This document shows, piece by piece, positions 25,954-36,008 of a DNA stretch of 54,245 bases. The notes under the pieces were generated by a model. It did no database searches. It saw only the letters and a program-made list of their open reading frames with translations, and was not told where the DNA came from. Every line of letters begins with the position of its first letter. The first letter of the stretch is position 1. The stretch spans positions 1 to 54,245 of the forward strand of contig NZ_LGHT01000019.1 in NCBI RefSeq assembly GCF_001202035.1, written 5' to 3'. A program made the position numbers and the translations under genes. The stretch comes from Pseudorhodobacter wandonensis (GTDB lineage Bacteria > Pseudomonadota > Alphaproteobacteria > Rhodobacterales > Rhodobacteraceae).

Positions 25954-26835
25954 GTGAACCTTATCTTGACAGTCTTGCAGATCGTGGCTCCGGTCGGGCT
26001 ATTGGCAGGCGTTGGTTTTGCCTGGGTCAAAGCCGGGTTTGAATACCGGATGGAATTTGTAACCCGCCTTGCGATGACGCTGGCCACGCCTTGCCTGATC
26101 TTTACCGCCCTGATGAAAACCGAGATTGACCGCTCGGCACTGGCCGATCTGTTGCTGGCGGCGATCACGGCTTATGGCGTACTGACGCTGGTGTTTTGGG
26201 GGCTGACCCGTGCGCTGGGGCTGGACCAACGCACCTATCTGTCGCCGATGATCTTTGGCAACACCGGCAATCTTGGGCTGCCTTTGGCAATGTTCGCCTT
26301 TGGGCAGGCCGGGCTTGGCTATGCCGTTGTGGTGTTTGCTGTGGCGGGGATTTGGGGTTTTACCTATGGGGTATGGCTGGTCAGCCACGGCGGCTCGCCC
26401 TTGCGGGTGCTGAAAGAGCCTTTGGTGGCCGGTACCCTGCTGGGCGCGCTGTTTTTGTGGCAGGGCTGGCACACGCCGCAATGGCTGACCAACGCCTTGG
26501 ACTTGATCGGACAAATGGCGATCCCCTTGATGCTGATCACGCTTGGCGTCGCCGTGGCGCGGCTAGAGCCGGGGCGGCTGGGTCAGGCGGTCTGGCTAAC
26601 AATGCTGCGCGTCGTGGTGTGCCTTGGCGTTGGCGTGGCTGTCGGGCAGGCCTTTGCGCTAGAGCCTGTGGCGCTGGCAGTTTTGGTCTTGCAAGTCAGC
26701 ACGCCGGTGGCCGTAACAACCTATATGCTGGCCGCCAAATACGGTGCCGATGCGGATGCCGTGGCGGGGATGGTGATCGTTTCAACCCTGTTATCTGTTG
26801 TGACATTGCCGCTCACTCTCGGCTTTCTGATCTAA
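25954..26835 (+). CDS. AEC-family transporter
   Basis: This 293-residue auxin-efflux-carrier-like permease has about ten hydrophobic helices and the family's conserved NTGNLGLPLAMFAFG block near residues 101-115. It also has the C-terminal repeat STPVAVTTYMLAAKYGADAD. Bacterial AEC proteins move organic acids such as malate, and the substrate here is unknown. The start is GTG at 25954, eight bases after AGGGA, and no better ATG is available. It has its own promoter region shared divergently with hspQ, and is followed after 76 bases by a lipoprotein gene. Confidence 0.88.
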   Translation: MNLILTVLQIVAPVGLLAGVGFAWVKAGFEYRMEFVTRLAMTLATPCLIFTALMKTEIDRSALADLLLAAITAYGVLTLVFWGLTRALGLDQRTYLSPMIFGNTGNLGLPLAMFAFGQAGLGYAVVVFAVAGIWGFTYGVWLVSHGGSPLRVLKEPLVAGTLLGALFLWQGWHTPQWLTNALDLIGQMAIPLMLITLGVAVARLEPGRLGQAVWLTMLRVVVCLGVGVAVGQAFALEPVALAVLVLQVSTPVAVTTYMLAAKYGADADAVAGMVIVSTLLSVVTLPLTLGFLI

Positions 26836-26911
26836 GGTTTTGCACCGCCCCATTCCCCTTTGCTGCATTTTGCCCTATGGTAGAAAAAAAGAAGAAAATG
26901 CGAGGGGCAAA

Positions 26912-27493
26912 ATGAGCAGGTTTCTCCGCGCGTCGATCCTTATGTTGTTGCTAAGCTCTTGTGGCGGCGGCAATTTCTCGGCGCCACGTGATTTGGATAA
27001 CGCATGTAGCATCGTGCGCGAACGCCCCGAATATTACAGGGCGATGAAAGCCTCCGAGCGCAAATGGGGTGTGCCCGTACATGTGCAGATGGCAACAATC
27101 CACCAAGAATCGAAATTTATCGGCGATGCGAAAACCCCTCACAATTATTTGTTAGGTGTCATTCCGATTGGCCGCCAAAGCTCGGCCTATGGTTATAGCC
27201 AGGCGCTCGATGGCACTTGGGAAGAGTATCAGGACGAGCAACGCCGCAGAGGCGCGCGCCGTGACCGTATTTCGGATGCAACCGATTTTATGGGCTGGTA
27301 CATGGACCAAACCGAAAAGAAACTCGGTATTTCCAAATGGGACGCCCGCGCGCATTATCTGGCTTACCACGAAGGCCGCACCGGCTATGCACGCGGAAGC
27401 TATAACGACAAGCCGTGGCTGTTGGCGGTGTCGCAAAAGGTGGCAGACCGCGCCGAGATGTACCGCGGCCAATTGGCAAGCTGCCGCCGCTAA
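26912..27493 (+). CDS. Lysozyme-like (SLT-fold) lipoprotein
   Basis: This 193-residue exported lipoprotein has residues 1-17 as a signal sequence ending in the lipobox LLSSC, with the cysteine at 17. The mature part contains VPVHVQMATIHQESKFIGD, with the catalytic-type glutamate in the HQES motif. YGYSQALDGTWEEYQ follows, matching the lytic transglycosylase/lysozyme pattern, then a YLAYHEGRTGYARGSY block. It probably cleaves or binds peptidoglycan at the outer membrane. The start is ATG 26912 behind GAGGGG. The frame extends to 26840 but without a site. It ends in a strong terminator. Confidence 0.85.
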   Translation: MSRFLRASILMLLLSSCGGGNFSAPRDLDNACSIVRERPEYYRAMKASERKWGVPVHVQMATIHQESKFIGDAKTPHNYLLGVIPIGRQSSAYGYSQALDGTWEEYQDEQRRRGARRDRISDATDFMGWYMDQTEKKLGISKWDARAHYLAYHEGRTGYARGSYNDKPWLLAVSQKVADRAEMYRGQLASCRR

Positions 27494-27515
27494 CCGGTCT
27501 TTGGCAACCATATGC

Positions 27516-27544
27516 AAAACGGGGGCAATTTGCCCCCGTTTTTC
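27516..27544 (+). terminator. Rho-independent terminator after the SLT lipoprotein
   Basis: AAAACGGGGGCAA pairs with TTGCCCCCGTTTT with almost no loop asymmetry and ends in TTTTT. It is nearly symmetrical and so could also act on the convergent lolA transcript. Confidence 0.85.
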
Positions 27545-27584
27545 ATTCTACGCATGAAATTGCCCCGACGGGGTACAAGCGGCC

Positions 27585-28205
27585 TTATTTACGTTGCCGC
27601 GTTGCATAGCTGATGTTGAACAGTGATGCGGCCAATTTGCCACCCTTCTTCATCTCGCCCAAAATCACCGTCGTCTCGGCCCCGCTGTCATCGCGGATAA
27701 TCCACTGGCGCAGCTCGGTCGGGCCAGCGGTGAACACCATTTCAATAGAACCATATTCCGGATGCTCGGGGTCTTGGGCACGCACGCGGGTTGTGTTGCC
27801 ATCAATCGTGTGGCCAACAACCATCTTGGCCCGCGCCAAATCAACGTTCTCGGCCAGAATGATCGACAAAGGTGTACGCGCCAGCGGGTATTGCTCGGGC
27901 GGTTGGTTCGATTTGGCATCAAAAATCGCGACCTGCCCGCCACCTGCCAGCACAAGGTTCTTATCTGGCGGGTTGTATTCAAACCGTGCGCGGCCGGGGC
28001 GCTGGATGAACAGGGTACCGGTGGAAATCGACCCATCGGAATTGATCTGCGTAAACTCGGCCTCGGCGGTGGTCAGACCGTTCAGATAGGTTGAAATGTC
28101 TTTCAGCGGGATTTTCTCGGCCGCTGCAGGAATTGCCAACAGTGTCAGCATCGCCATTGCCGAAAACGGCAAGGCGAGGGTGCGGAAAAACGATCTACGG
28201 TTCAT
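27585..28205 (-). CDS. lolA: Outer-membrane lipoprotein carrier LolA
   Basis: This 206-residue periplasmic carrier shuttles lipoproteins from the LolCDE complex to the outer membrane. A signal peptide (MNRRSFFRTLALPFSAMA... ending ...PAAAE near 28) precedes the half-barrel. Family blocks are AEFTQINSDGSISTGTLFIQ, RPGRARFEYNPP and a C-terminal LFNISYATRQRK. The twin arginines RRSFF are Tat-like but the core is otherwise ordinary. The start is ATG 28205. An upstream frame to 28388 runs through a hairpin region and is rejected. It lies downstream of ftsK, as in many alphaproteobacteria. Confidence 0.88.
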   Translation of the reverse strand: MNRRSFFRTLALPFSAMAMLTLLAIPAAAEKIPLKDISTYLNGLTTAEAEFTQINSDGSISTGTLFIQRPGRARFEYNPPDKNLVLAGGGQVAIFDAKSNQPPEQYPLARTPLSIILAENVDLARAKMVVGHTIDGNTTRVRAQDPEHPEYGSIEMVFTAGPTELRQWIIRDDSGAETTVILGEMKKGGKLAASLFNISYATRQRK

Positions 28206-28329
28206 AGTCAGGCTCACTCCTTTGGCATCTTGCGCCCAATATAGGGGGGCAGGGGGCCGGGCGCATCCCTTTGCAAGATATGACACAAGGAAGTGAGCAG
28301 GACTTTGCCCGTACCAGCAAGAATGGCAA

Positions 28330-28382
28330 AGGGGGGATACGCCAAAGCACATCCCCCCTCGTAGGGTGCGCTTCAGCGCACC
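28330..28382 (-). terminator. Double hairpin downstream of ftsK
   Basis: On the minus strand, just past the ftsK stop, GGTGCGC/GCGCACC (28365-28382) forms a perfect seven-pair stem around TGAA. Then AGGGGGGAT/ATCCCCCCT (28330-28359) forms a nine-pair stem around twelve bases and ends with TTTG. The second stem is a reasonable terminator for ftsK. The GGTGCGCTTCAGCGCACC element resembles a short repeat common between proteobacterial genes. Confidence 0.6.
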
Positions 28383-28397
28383 GTTCAATCAAAACCC

Positions 28398-31300
28398 CTA
28401 ATGCTCGGGCAGCAAAATCTCGCGCTTGCCAACATGGTTGGCGGCGGTCACCACACTGTTTTCTTCCATCTGTTCAACCAGTTTGGCGGCTTTGTTATAG
28501 CCAATGCCAAGCTTGCGCTGGATGTACGAGGTCGAGCATTTGCGATCTTTGGCCACCACAGCAACCGCTTGGTCATAAAGCTCGTTCTCACTTGCATCGC
28601 CCGACCCGAGGCCCAGAACAAGGTCGATATCGCCTTCCTTGTCTTCATCCACACCTTCGACCACACCCGACATATAGGCCGGCGGGCCATAGGATTTCAG
28701 GTGGTTGACGATTTCCTCAACCTCTTCATCCGACACGAAAGGCCCGTGAATACGGGTGATTTTCGCGCCGCCAGCCATGTACAGCATATCGCCCATGCCC
28801 AGCAACTGTTCGGCCCCCATCTCGCCCAGAATCGTCCGGCTGTCGATTTTCGACGTCACCTGAAACGAAATCCGCGTCGGGAAGTTGGCTTTGATCGTGC
28901 CCGTAATCACGTCCACAGACGGGCGCTGTGTAGCCATAATCAGGTGAATACCCGAGGCACGAGCCATTTGGGCAAGTCTCTGAATGCAGGCCTCTATCTC
29001 TTTGCCTGCCACCATCATCAGGTCGGCCATCTCGTCGACGACCACCACGATATAGGGCAGGGATACGGGTGTATCCTCTTCGGTCTCAAACACCGGCTCG
29101 CCGGTATCCTCGTCAAATCCGGTCTGGATCGTGCGCTTGAACAACTCGCCTTTGGCCAGCGCCTCGCGGACACGACCGTTATAGCCTTCGATATTGCGCA
29201 CACCCATGCGCGACATCTTGCGATAGCGTTCTTCCATTTCGCCGACGACCCATTTCAAGGCGATAACGGCCTTTTTCGGGTCGGTCACAACCGGCGACAA
29301 CAGGTGTGGAATGCCGTCATAAACAGACAGTTCCAGCATCTTGGGGTCGATCATGATCAGGCGGCATTCTTCCGGCGACAGCTTGTAGAGCAGCGACAGA
29401 ATCATCGTGTTGATCGCCACCGACTTACCCGAACCCGTGGTCCCCGCGATCAGCAGGTGGGGCATCTTGGCAAGGTTGGCCACGATCGGCTCGCCACCAA
29501 TATCCTTGCCCAGTGCCAAGGGCAGGTTCATCGCGCTGTCGCCAAAATCACGCGCAGCCAGAATTTCGCGCAGCACAACCTTTTCCCGCCATGAATTGGG
29601 CAGTTCGATCCCGATCACCGACCGGCCCGGAACAGTCGATACCCGTGCCGAAAGCGCCGACATAGAGCGCGCAATATCATCTGCAAGGCCAATGACGCGG
29701 CTGGCCTTCAGGCCGGGCGCAGGCTCCAATTCGTATTGCGTAACCACAGGGCCGGGGCGCACAGCGATAATCTCGCCCTTTACACCATAGTCATCCAGCA
29801 CCGATTCCAGCATCCGCGCGTTTTCTTCCAGCGCTTCCTCGGACAACGTGTGGCGCTTTACCGTGTCGGCGCTGGCCAACAGGCCAAGCGGCGGCAGCTC
29901 ATAGGCCTGTGCCTGTTCTTCGAACTTCAGGCGCGGCTGTGCCTCGGCCATGGCCTGACGCGATGGCACGATGGGCTTCTTGGCAACAGGCTGCACGATG
30001 CGGCGCTGATCGGCGACAGGCGCGCGCATGGCTGGTGCAAGCCCTGCCGGTGCTGCGGCCACGCGGGCCGATACGCGGGGAATCTCGGGTTTCACCTGTG
30101 GTTCTGGCGCAAACTGGTCGTCATACCCAACGTTGCCAAAGCCCTCGATGTCAAAATCGGCCTCGGTCAGGTGCGCATCTTGCGCATACAGTTCGGAATG
30201 GTCACCTGTATCGACCTGATAGATGTCGTGCATCTGTTCAACACTGGTATCCTCATGCTGCCAAGCCTCGGTTACCGGCGTTTGCGGCGCTTTGGGCATG
30301 GCCACACGGCTGGCCACAGCAGCAGACAGACGGGCCATATTGCCCCCCACTTGCGCCGCAGCTGCCACGACAGGCGGCTCTTGCACAAAGCCGGGCTTTT
30401 CGCGGTTGCGCGGCGTTGCGATCAGCGGCACAGGGCCACGGCGCCCCATCACAGGCGGCTCACGGCGTGCCAGTGCCGCTTGTACAGCGGTCTGGACGGT
30501 TGGCTGCTGACCCGCAGGCAATTGGCCGACGCGCGACCGGATAACATCGCTGATGCGTGCTTTGATCCGGTCTTCGCTTGGCAAAGCGGCCGGAACGTCT
30601 TGGGCCATTGCGGGCTGCTGGCCCGTTGCGGCACGGCGGATCATCTGCGGCACCCGCGCCAAAAGACCCGGCTTTTCCACGGGCATTTGTGGCGCCGATT
30701 CATAGCTGTTTGCGTCGTCATAGGCTTGTGCCACATGTGGCGCGGCGTGCATCGCTGGCGCGCGCTTGCCGCTTGGGCGCAGGGTCTCGGGGCGGCCAAA
30801 GCCGGTGCCCGAAACGACCCCGACAGATGTATCGGCCCCCAAGGGTTTGGCCCGCATCGGCTTGGGCTGCATCGAACCAATAACCGGTTCGTCATATACT
30901 ACGTCATCATAGCGGCTGTGATCATGCGACCGGGCGGCGGCCATTTCACGGCGCGCACGGTTCTTTTCGGCCAATCCCTGTGCGGCAGATTGCGCGACGC
31001 GGGCGGTGCCAACAGCCGATTTACCGGCCAAAGACAAAACCATCGCATAGCTTGTGACAACGCCAAGAACCACGAACCGCCGGATCACCTGCAATTCGCG
31101 CTTGTCAAAACCGGTGACATACAGGCCCATCGCCAGCAATCCCGCGCCCGACAGCACCGACAACACCTTTAGGCCAAAGCCTGGGGCGATCGGCAAAATC
31201 GCCAGCATCGCGCCCGAAACCGTATCACCAAACAACCCGCCAAGGCCAATCGCGGCATGCGGCCAGTTTGCGCCCGGCACATGGGTCGAGGCAAAAACCG

Positions 31301-31667
31301 AAGCCAGCGCCACAGCGATCACCGCAAAAACCACACGACCCATCGCGCGGTCTTCGCCACGGTGAAACATAAAGCGAAAACCCCAAGCGCCAAGGATCAG
31401 CGGAATCCCCCAGCTGCCCAGCCCGCCAATGATGAACAGCGTCGATGAAATAGACGCGCCAAGCTGCCCCATCCAATTGTTCACAGGGGCATCCGTGGCC
31501 ATCATCCAGCCCGGATCATTCACCGAATAGCTGCCCAGCATCGCGGCAAAGACCAACGCTAGCGCGATCAGCCCGGCACCCATAAGCTCGCGTCCGCGCC
31601 GCTCCAGCATTGCTGCTGTGTTTTGATCCACCAAGGGATCGCGCTGTCTGACTTGATAAGATGCCAT
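28398..31667 (-). CDS. ftsK: DNA translocase FtsK
   Basis: This 1089-residue septal DNA pump moves the chromosome terminus and aids XerCD resolution during division. The N-terminus has four to five membrane helices (about 30-215). Then comes a long, low-complexity cytoplasmic linker rich in proline, alanine and glutamine (about 240-600). The motor has Walker A GTTGSGKS near residue 737, Walker B ([14 protein letters not shown]) near 873, and [15 protein letters not shown]-terminal gamma winged-helix domain (about 1030-1089, [20 protein letters not shown]) recognises polar KOPS sites. The start is ATG 31667, three bases downstream of the aminotransferase stop, so the two are co-transcribed. 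Confidence 0.96.
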   Translation of the reverse strand: MASYQVRQRDPLVDQNTAAMLERRGRELMGAGLIALALVFAAMLGSYSVNDPGWMMATDAPVNNWMGQLGASISSTLFIIGGLGSWGIPLILGAWGFRFMFHRGEDRAMGRVVFAVIAVALASVFASTHVPGANWPHAAIGLGGLFGDTVSGAMLAILPIAPGFGLKVLSVLSGAGLLAMGLYVTGFDKRELQVIRRFVVLGVVTSYAMVLSLAGKSAVGTARVAQSAAQGLAEKNRARREMAAARSHDHSRYDDVVYDEPVIGSMQPKPMRAKPLGADTSVGVVSGTGFGRPETLRPSGKRAPAMHAAPHVAQAYDDANSYESAPQMPVEKPGLLARVPQMIRRAATGQQPAMAQDVPAALPSEDRIKARISDVIRSRVGQLPAGQQPTVQTAVQAALARREPPVMGRRGPVPLIATPRNREKPGFVQEPPVVAAAAQVGGNMARLSAAVASRVAMPKAPQTPVTEAWQHEDTSVEQMHDIYQVDTGDHSELYAQDAHLTEADFDIEGFGNVGYDDQFAPEPQVKPEIPRVSARVAAAPAGLAPAMRAPVADQRRIVQPVAKKPIVPSRQAMAEAQPRLKFEEQAQAYELPPLGLLASADTVKRHTLSEEALEENARMLESVLDDYGVKGEIIAVRPGPVVTQYELEPAPGLKASRVIGLADDIARSMSALSARVSTVPGRSVIGIELPNSWREKVVLREILAARDFGDSAMNLPLALGKDIGGEPIVANLAKMPHLLIAGTTGSGKSVAINTMILSLLYKLSPEECRLIMIDPKMLELSVYDGIPHLLSPVVTDPKKAVIALKWVVGEMEERYRKMSRMGVRNIEGYNGRVREALAKGELFKRTIQTGFDEDTGEPVFETEEDTPVSLPYIVVVVDEMADLMMVAGKEIEACIQRLAQMARASGIHLIMATQRPSVDVITGTIKANFPTRISFQVTSKIDSRTILGEMGAEQLLGMGDMLYMAGGAKITRIHGPFVSDEEVEEIVNHLKSYGPPAYMSGVVEGVDEDKEGDIDLVLGLGSGDASENELYDQAVAVVAKDRKCSTSYIQRKLGIGYNKAAKLVEQMEENSVVTAANHVGKREILLPEH

Positions 31668-31670
31668 CGT

Positions 31671-32858
31671 TTACCGTCCTTGCCCGTAGAGACAGTCGCG
31701 AAGCTGGGTCAGCCCGCGCTGCGTTTCTTCTTTTGGGGCGACAAGTGCCACCCGGATGTAGCCTGCGCCGGGGTTTTCCCCGTTCACATCACGCGACAAA
31801 TAGGCGCCGGGCAAAACCCGAACCCCTGTTTCGCGCCACAGCTTTAGCGCTGCGTCTTCACCGTTCTGCACCGGAAGCCACAGGAAAAATCCGGCCTGCG
31901 GTGCCTGATACCCCTGAATTCCGGCAAAAATGCGGTCAGCAAGGGCGAATTTCTCAACATACAGCGCGCGTGAGGCAACGACATGCGCCTCATCATTCCA
32001 CGCCGCCTCGGAAACCTTTTGCACTGGCAGCGGCAATGGCGCACCGGCAAAGGCCCGCAACTGGCGCACGCGTGCAATCGATTGCGCACCGCCTGCGACA
32101 AAACCAGACCGCAGCCCCGGCAGGTTTGACCGTTTCGACAGCGAATGAAAGGTCAGCGCGCGCTCGGGGTCAGCGCCTGTCTTTTGCGCTACGGCCAACA
32201 CACCGGCAGGCGGTGTATCGCGGTAAATCTCGGCATAGCATTCATCAGCGAAAATCCTGAAATCATGCTTTTCAGCCAGCGCCAGCAGGTCAGCCCAATA
32301 ATCGGCACTGGCCACGGCGCCCTGCGGGTTGGCGGGCGAACAAAGATAGGCAATCGCCGTACGGTCCAGCACCTCACGCGGCAGGCCCGCGTAATCAGGC
32401 AAAAAGCCGGTGGCGGCAGTGGCCGGCACATAAACCGGCTCGGCCCCCATCGCCAAAGCGGCCACAGCATAGACCTGATAAAACGGGTTCGGCATCAAAA
32501 CCACAGGCCGCTTGCCGCCCTTGGTTTCAGGGCAAAGCGCCACCGCCGCGTTAAACAACCCTTCGCGCGTGCCGTTCAACGCCATGATTTGATTGGGGTT
32601 CAGTGCCACGTCATAACGCCGCTGCACCCAACCCGCGATCGCCGCCAACAGCTCGGGCGTGCCATCATTCGGGGGATAGATCGCAAAGCCGTTCAGGTTT
32701 GCCGCCAGAATTGGCCCGACAAAATCGGGCATGGCATGGCGCGGTTCGCCAATGGTCATGGCGATTGTCTCACCCCCGGCAGGGTAAGAATCCAGAAGTG
32801 ACCGCAAACGCGGAAACGCGTATTCTGGCAGGTTCGAAAACCGCTCAGGAAATGCCAT
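31671..32858 (-). CDS. Class I/II aminotransferase, DapC-like
   Basis: This 395-residue PLP enzyme has the Schiff-base lysine K242 in FHSLSKRSNLPGLRSGF. The SPANPQG and ADECYAEIYRD cofactor blocks are present. The N-terminal SNLPEYAFPRLRSLLDSYPA and the overall pattern match succinyldiaminopimelate aminotransferase (DapC), which acts in lysine and peptidoglycan precursor synthesis, though close paralogues use other amino acids. The start is ATG 32858. It is directly upstream of ftsK on the same strand. Confidence 0.85.
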   Translation of the reverse strand: MAFPERFSNLPEYAFPRLRSLLDSYPAGGETIAMTIGEPRHAMPDFVGPILAANLNGFAIYPPNDGTPELLAAIAGWVQRRYDVALNPNQIMALNGTREGLFNAAVALCPETKGGKRPVVLMPNPFYQVYAVAALAMGAEPVYVPATAATGFLPDYAGLPREVLDRTAIAYLCSPANPQGAVASADYWADLLALAEKHDFRIFADECYAEIYRDTPPAGVLAVAQKTGADPERALTFHSLSKRSNLPGLRSGFVAGGAQSIARVRQLRAFAGAPLPLPVQKVSEAAWNDEAHVVASRALYVEKFALADRIFAGIQGYQAPQAGFFLWLPVQNGEDAALKLWRETGVRVLPGAYLSRDVNGENPGAGYIRVALVAPKEETQRGLTQLRDCLYGQGR

Positions 32859-33035
32859 GGTTGCCTCATCTCGTCGGGGTCATGTCGCCCCGTTTGATGA
32901 CATGATAGCGAGGGATTATGCGTCGGTCCAGAAAACGCTTTGATATTGTGCGCTTGGGGGCGGGGATTGTGTCTTTTTCGTCCCTCCCCCACAATCCTTA
33001 GGTATGGCCTCTGCCGCTTCCGCGCCAAATCCGGC

Positions 33036-34367
33036 CTAGCCCAAGGCGCGCTCGGCCGCCGAACCCAGCCGCAACAGCCGCTCTTCCTGCATCGGCCCCG
33101 CAAAGAACATGATTCCACACGAAGGCTGGCCCGTGGGCAGCGTAAGGCTGCTGACGCCAAACATATTGCCGATCCGCGTGTTACGCAGGCCCAGCATGTT
33201 TTCGTGGTTGAAATAGTCCTTATCGTCCAACATGCGTTGCACCTCGGGTGGCAAAATTGGCGAGGTCGGCAAAATCACCGCATCGTATTCGGCGGTTTTG
33301 CGATCCCAGATCTGGCGCAGCTCATTCATCCTGCGCCAGCCCGCCACATACTCCGGCCCGGAAAACGCCAGCCCCGCCCGAAAACGCTCCAAAACGCGGG
33401 GGAACATCTTTTCGGGGGCCGTTTCAATCAGCTTGCCCCAGATGCCATAGGCCTCGGCGGTGAACAGCAGCCCCGACAGCGCCATCGCTTCCTCGACCTC
33501 GGGGATCTTGCCGGTTTCAATCCGCGCGCCGGCACGGGCCAACCCCTCTACCGCGCCTTCAAACCCGCGTGCAGGTTCGGCGCGAACATCGTCCAAGGCC
33601 ATGGTCTCCAACACCAAAAGCCGCGCGCCCTTCAGGCTTGCCCCCGCCAGATCCGCGGGCTTTCCACCCTCCATTGCGGCCAGCAGCAAGGCGCAATCCT
33701 CAACACTGCGGGCCAATGGGCCAACAGTATCAAACCGTTCGCACAGCGGCACAACGCCGCGCAGCGACAACCGCCCCGAGGTGGTTTTCAAACCCACAAG
33801 GTCATTCCACGCCGCCGGAATCCGCACCGATCCACCAGTATCCGACCCAATCCCCGCTGGCGCCAGCCCAAAGGCAATCGACGCCGCCGCGCCTGATGAT
33901 GACCCACCGGGCACCGCCTTGGGGTCATTCACATTCGGCGGCGTCGCCGTGACGGGGTTCAGCCCCATCCCCGAAAAGGCCAATTCAGACATATGGGTCT
34001 TGCCCAGACACACCAGCCCCTGCGCAGTGGCGGCAGTCAGCACTTCGGCATCGGTTTCCGGCACACGCCCTGCCAGCAGCGCCGAGCCCGCCTCGCATGG
34101 CGCGCCCGAGGCATCGAACAGGTCTTTCCACGAAATCGGTACACCATCCAGCAGGCCAATCCGTTGCCCCGCTTTGGCACGATCGGCAGCAGCGACCGAC
34201 ATCGACCGCGCGCGGCGTGGCGTGGTGCGGGAATAGATGCGCTTGGCCTCGGGGTGGCGCTCAATCGCGTCAAGGAAAGCCTCGGTCAGCTCTACCGCGT
34301 TAATCTTGCCCGCCTCAATCCCGCGACCCAAATCTGCCGCTGTCATCCAAAGCCAATTGCCTGCCAT
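33036..34367 (-). CDS. Amidase (amidase-signature family)
   Basis: This 443-residue amidase-signature hydrolase has the Ser-cisSer-Lys triad visible as K81 (VPISWKDLF), the serines of GGSSSG (156-158) and the nucleophile S180 in GSDTGGSVRIPA. It resembles generic amidases and GatA-like proteins, but no gatB or gatC is next to it, so a role in tRNA amidation is not suggested. The start is ATG 34367 with AGGTGGG. It is divergent from the UbiH-family gene (112 bases). The 3' side to the DapC-like gene (177 bases) holds no gene I can support. Confidence 0.88.
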   Translation of the reverse strand: MAGNWLWMTAADLGRGIEAGKINAVELTEAFLDAIERHPEAKRIYSRTTPRRARSMSVAAADRAKAGQRIGLLDGVPISWKDLFDASGAPCEAGSALLAGRVPETDAEVLTAATAQGLVCLGKTHMSELAFSGMGLNPVTATPPNVNDPKAVPGGSSSGAAASIAFGLAPAGIGSDTGGSVRIPAAWNDLVGLKTTSGRLSLRGVVPLCERFDTVGPLARSVEDCALLLAAMEGGKPADLAGASLKGARLLVLETMALDDVRAEPARGFEGAVEGLARAGARIETGKIPEVEEAMALSGLLFTAEAYGIWGKLIETAPEKMFPRVLERFRAGLAFSGPEYVAGWRRMNELRQIWDRKTAEYDAVILPTSPILPPEVQRMLDDKDYFNHENMLGLRNTRIGNMFGVSSLTLPTGQPSCGIMFFAGPMQEERLLRLGSAAERALG

Positions 34368-34479
34368 AACCCACCTGTTTTCCGTTGCGGCATCAGGCTA
34401 GCGCCAAGCCCCGCGACCGACAATAGACTATGACGGCGCGCCGCATGGACAAAGCGACCAAAAACCCCATATTGGCGGC

Positions 34480-35706
34480 ATGAAACATGATGCTGATATT
34501 TTGATCGTAGGCGGCGGGCTGAATGGGCCCGCTTTGGCACTGGCTTTGGCAGGCGGCGGTTTGCGCGTCACGGTGGTTGATGCCCGTCCGGCACCCGCGC
34601 GGGCCGAATTGGGCTTTGACGGCCGCGCCTATTCGCTGGCGCTGGCGTCAAAACGCTTGCTGTCGGTGATCGGGGTCTGGCCACAGATTGCCGACAAGGT
34701 ACAGCCGATCTTGGAAATCAAGGCCAGTGACGGCCACGCAGGCAGCGGTGCCGCGCCGTTTTTCCTGCATTTCGACCATGCCGAGATCGAGGAAGGCCCG
34801 ATGGGCTTTATGGCCGAGGACCGCCATCTTTACGCGGCCTTTCTGGCCATGATGCAGGCCGCGCCGAATATCACGCTGCTGTCGGGCGAAACGGTAACCG
34901 CGCAAAGTATTGATGCCGCAGGCGCTTCGGTCACGCTGGCCTCGGGCAAAACCCTGACCGCGCGGCTGATTGTGGGCTGTGATGGCCGCACCAGCGGCAC
35001 CGCGCAGCGTGCGGGCATTTCGCGCAGCGGCTGGGGCTATGGCCAAACGGCGCTGGTCACGGCGGTTGAACACGCATTGCCCCACCACGGCATCGCGCAT
35101 CAGTTCTTTATGCCGCAGGGGCCGCTGGCGATTTTGCCCCTGCCCGGCAACCGCAGCTCAATCGTCTGGAGCGAAACCGACGCCCGCGCCGCCCAGATTG
35201 CCGCGCTGGGGGACGACGATTTTCTGAATGCCCTGCGCCCGCGTTTTGGTGATTTTCTGGGTGAAATCGCACTTGCCGGTACACGGTTCACCTATCCGCT
35301 GAACCTGACGTTGGCCAACAGCTTTGTCGCCCCGCGCCTTGCACTGGTTGGCGATGCCGCGCATGGTGTGCACCCGATTGCGGGGCAGGGGCTTAACCTC
35401 GGGCTGCGCGATGTGGGTGCACTGGCACAAGTGCTGATCGAGGCCGCGCGCCGTGGCGAAGATATTGGCGCCGTCGATGTGCTGGAACGCTATCAGCAAT
35501 GGCGGCGCTTTGATACGACCACCCTTGCGCTGGGCATGGATAGCGTCAACCGCTTGTTTTCCAACGATAACCCATTGCTGCGCCTTGGTCGTGATCTCGG
35601 GATGGGTGCCGTGAATGCGCTGCCCGCCCTGCGCCGCCGCTTTATCCGGACGGCGGCAGGGCTAGAGGGCGACCTGCCGCTATTGTTGCAGGGCAAGCAG
35701 ATCTAA
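34480..35706 (+). CDS. UbiH/UbiF/COQ6-family FAD-dependent hydroxylase
   Basis: This 408-residue flavoprotein monooxygenase probably hydroxylates a ubiquinone ring precursor at the inner membrane. The ADP-binding ILIVGGGLNGPALALAL begins at residue 7. A mid-protein GCDGRTSGTA block follows, and GDAAHGVHPIAGQGLNLGL near residue 290 is the FAD/ribityl motif. Which ring position (C5, C6 or C1) is modified cannot be told from sequence. Alphaproteobacteria use one or two such enzymes with broad specificity, including UbiL and UbiM types. The stop is three bases from a small convergent gene. Confidence 0.87.
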   Translation: MKHDADILIVGGGLNGPALALALAGGGLRVTVVDARPAPARAELGFDGRAYSLALASKRLLSVIGVWPQIADKVQPILEIKASDGHAGSGAAPFFLHFDHAEIEEGPMGFMAEDRHLYAAFLAMMQAAPNITLLSGETVTAQSIDAAGASVTLASGKTLTARLIVGCDGRTSGTAQRAGISRSGWGYGQTALVTAVEHALPHHGIAHQFFMPQGPLAILPLPGNRSSIVWSETDARAAQIAALGDDDFLNALRPRFGDFLGEIALAGTRFTYPLNLTLANSFVAPRLALVGDAAHGVHPIAGQGLNLGLRDVGALAQVLIEAARRGEDIGAVDVLERYQQWRRFDTTTLALGMDSVNRLFSNDNPLLRLGRDLGMGAVNALPALRRRFIRTAAGLEGDLPLLLQGKQI

Positions 35707-35709
35707 CGC

Positions 35710-35889
35710 TTATTCGGCGTCTTTTTTCGCGGCCTTTTTGGCCTCGGCTGCGGCTTTCATGCGTGCCAGCAATTCAGCCTTTTGCGCTTGTCCGCCATAG
35801 GGGTTTTTATCGCTGCCCTTGGCGTTGTGTTCGGAATAGCGGGGCGTGTTTTTGCCTTTTTTGACGGCACCAGATGCGTTGTAATCCAT
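35710..35889 (-). CDS. Small lysine-rich protein, conserved-looking, unknown
   Basis: This 59-residue frame starts at ATG 35889 with AGGAG eight bases ahead. It reads MDYNASGAVKKGKNTPRYSE onward, with HNAKGSDKNPYGGQ in the middle and an alanine/lysine/glutamate-rich helix at the end (AEAKKAAKKDAE). There is no signal peptide or membrane segment. The polar, glycine and lysine-rich first half is probably disordered, possibly nucleic-acid binding. I recall similar short proteins in Rhodobacterales annotated only as hypothetical. The good ribosome site and tight convergent spacing with the ubi gene support it. Confidence 0.75.
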   Translation of the reverse strand: MDYNASGAVKKGKNTPRYSEHNAKGSDKNPYGGQAQKAELLARMKAAAEAKKAAKKDAE

Positions 35890-36008
35890 GATCGACTCCT
35901 AATGCGACTGGCGCGCTTTACCCCGAAAGCCCCTTGCGCCGCAATGCTGCCCGCAAAGACACCCCTGAATTTCGTCCAAAACTCAGGGTTTTCGGCGATT
36001 AATCGCAG

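Noticed and set aside
29736-31172. A 478-codon plus-strand frame antisense to ftsK
   Set aside because: It lies wholly inside the repetitive, GC-rich FtsK linker. The amino-acid pattern is low complexity and no ribosome site or family is seen.
32859-33035. A 27-codon frame (MRRSRKRFDIV...) between the DapC-like gene and the amidase gene
   Set aside because: Too short, no conserved feature and a poor ribosome site; left unannotated.
33036-34367. Amidase as GatA of the tRNA amidotransferase
   Set aside because: No gatB or gatC nearby, and the sequence resembles general amidases; the tRNA role is not supported.
35940-36008. CCCTGA...TCAGGG pair after the small lysine-rich gene as a terminator
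   Set aside because: The loop is 14 bases and no T-run follows on the strand of the neighbouring minus-strand gene.
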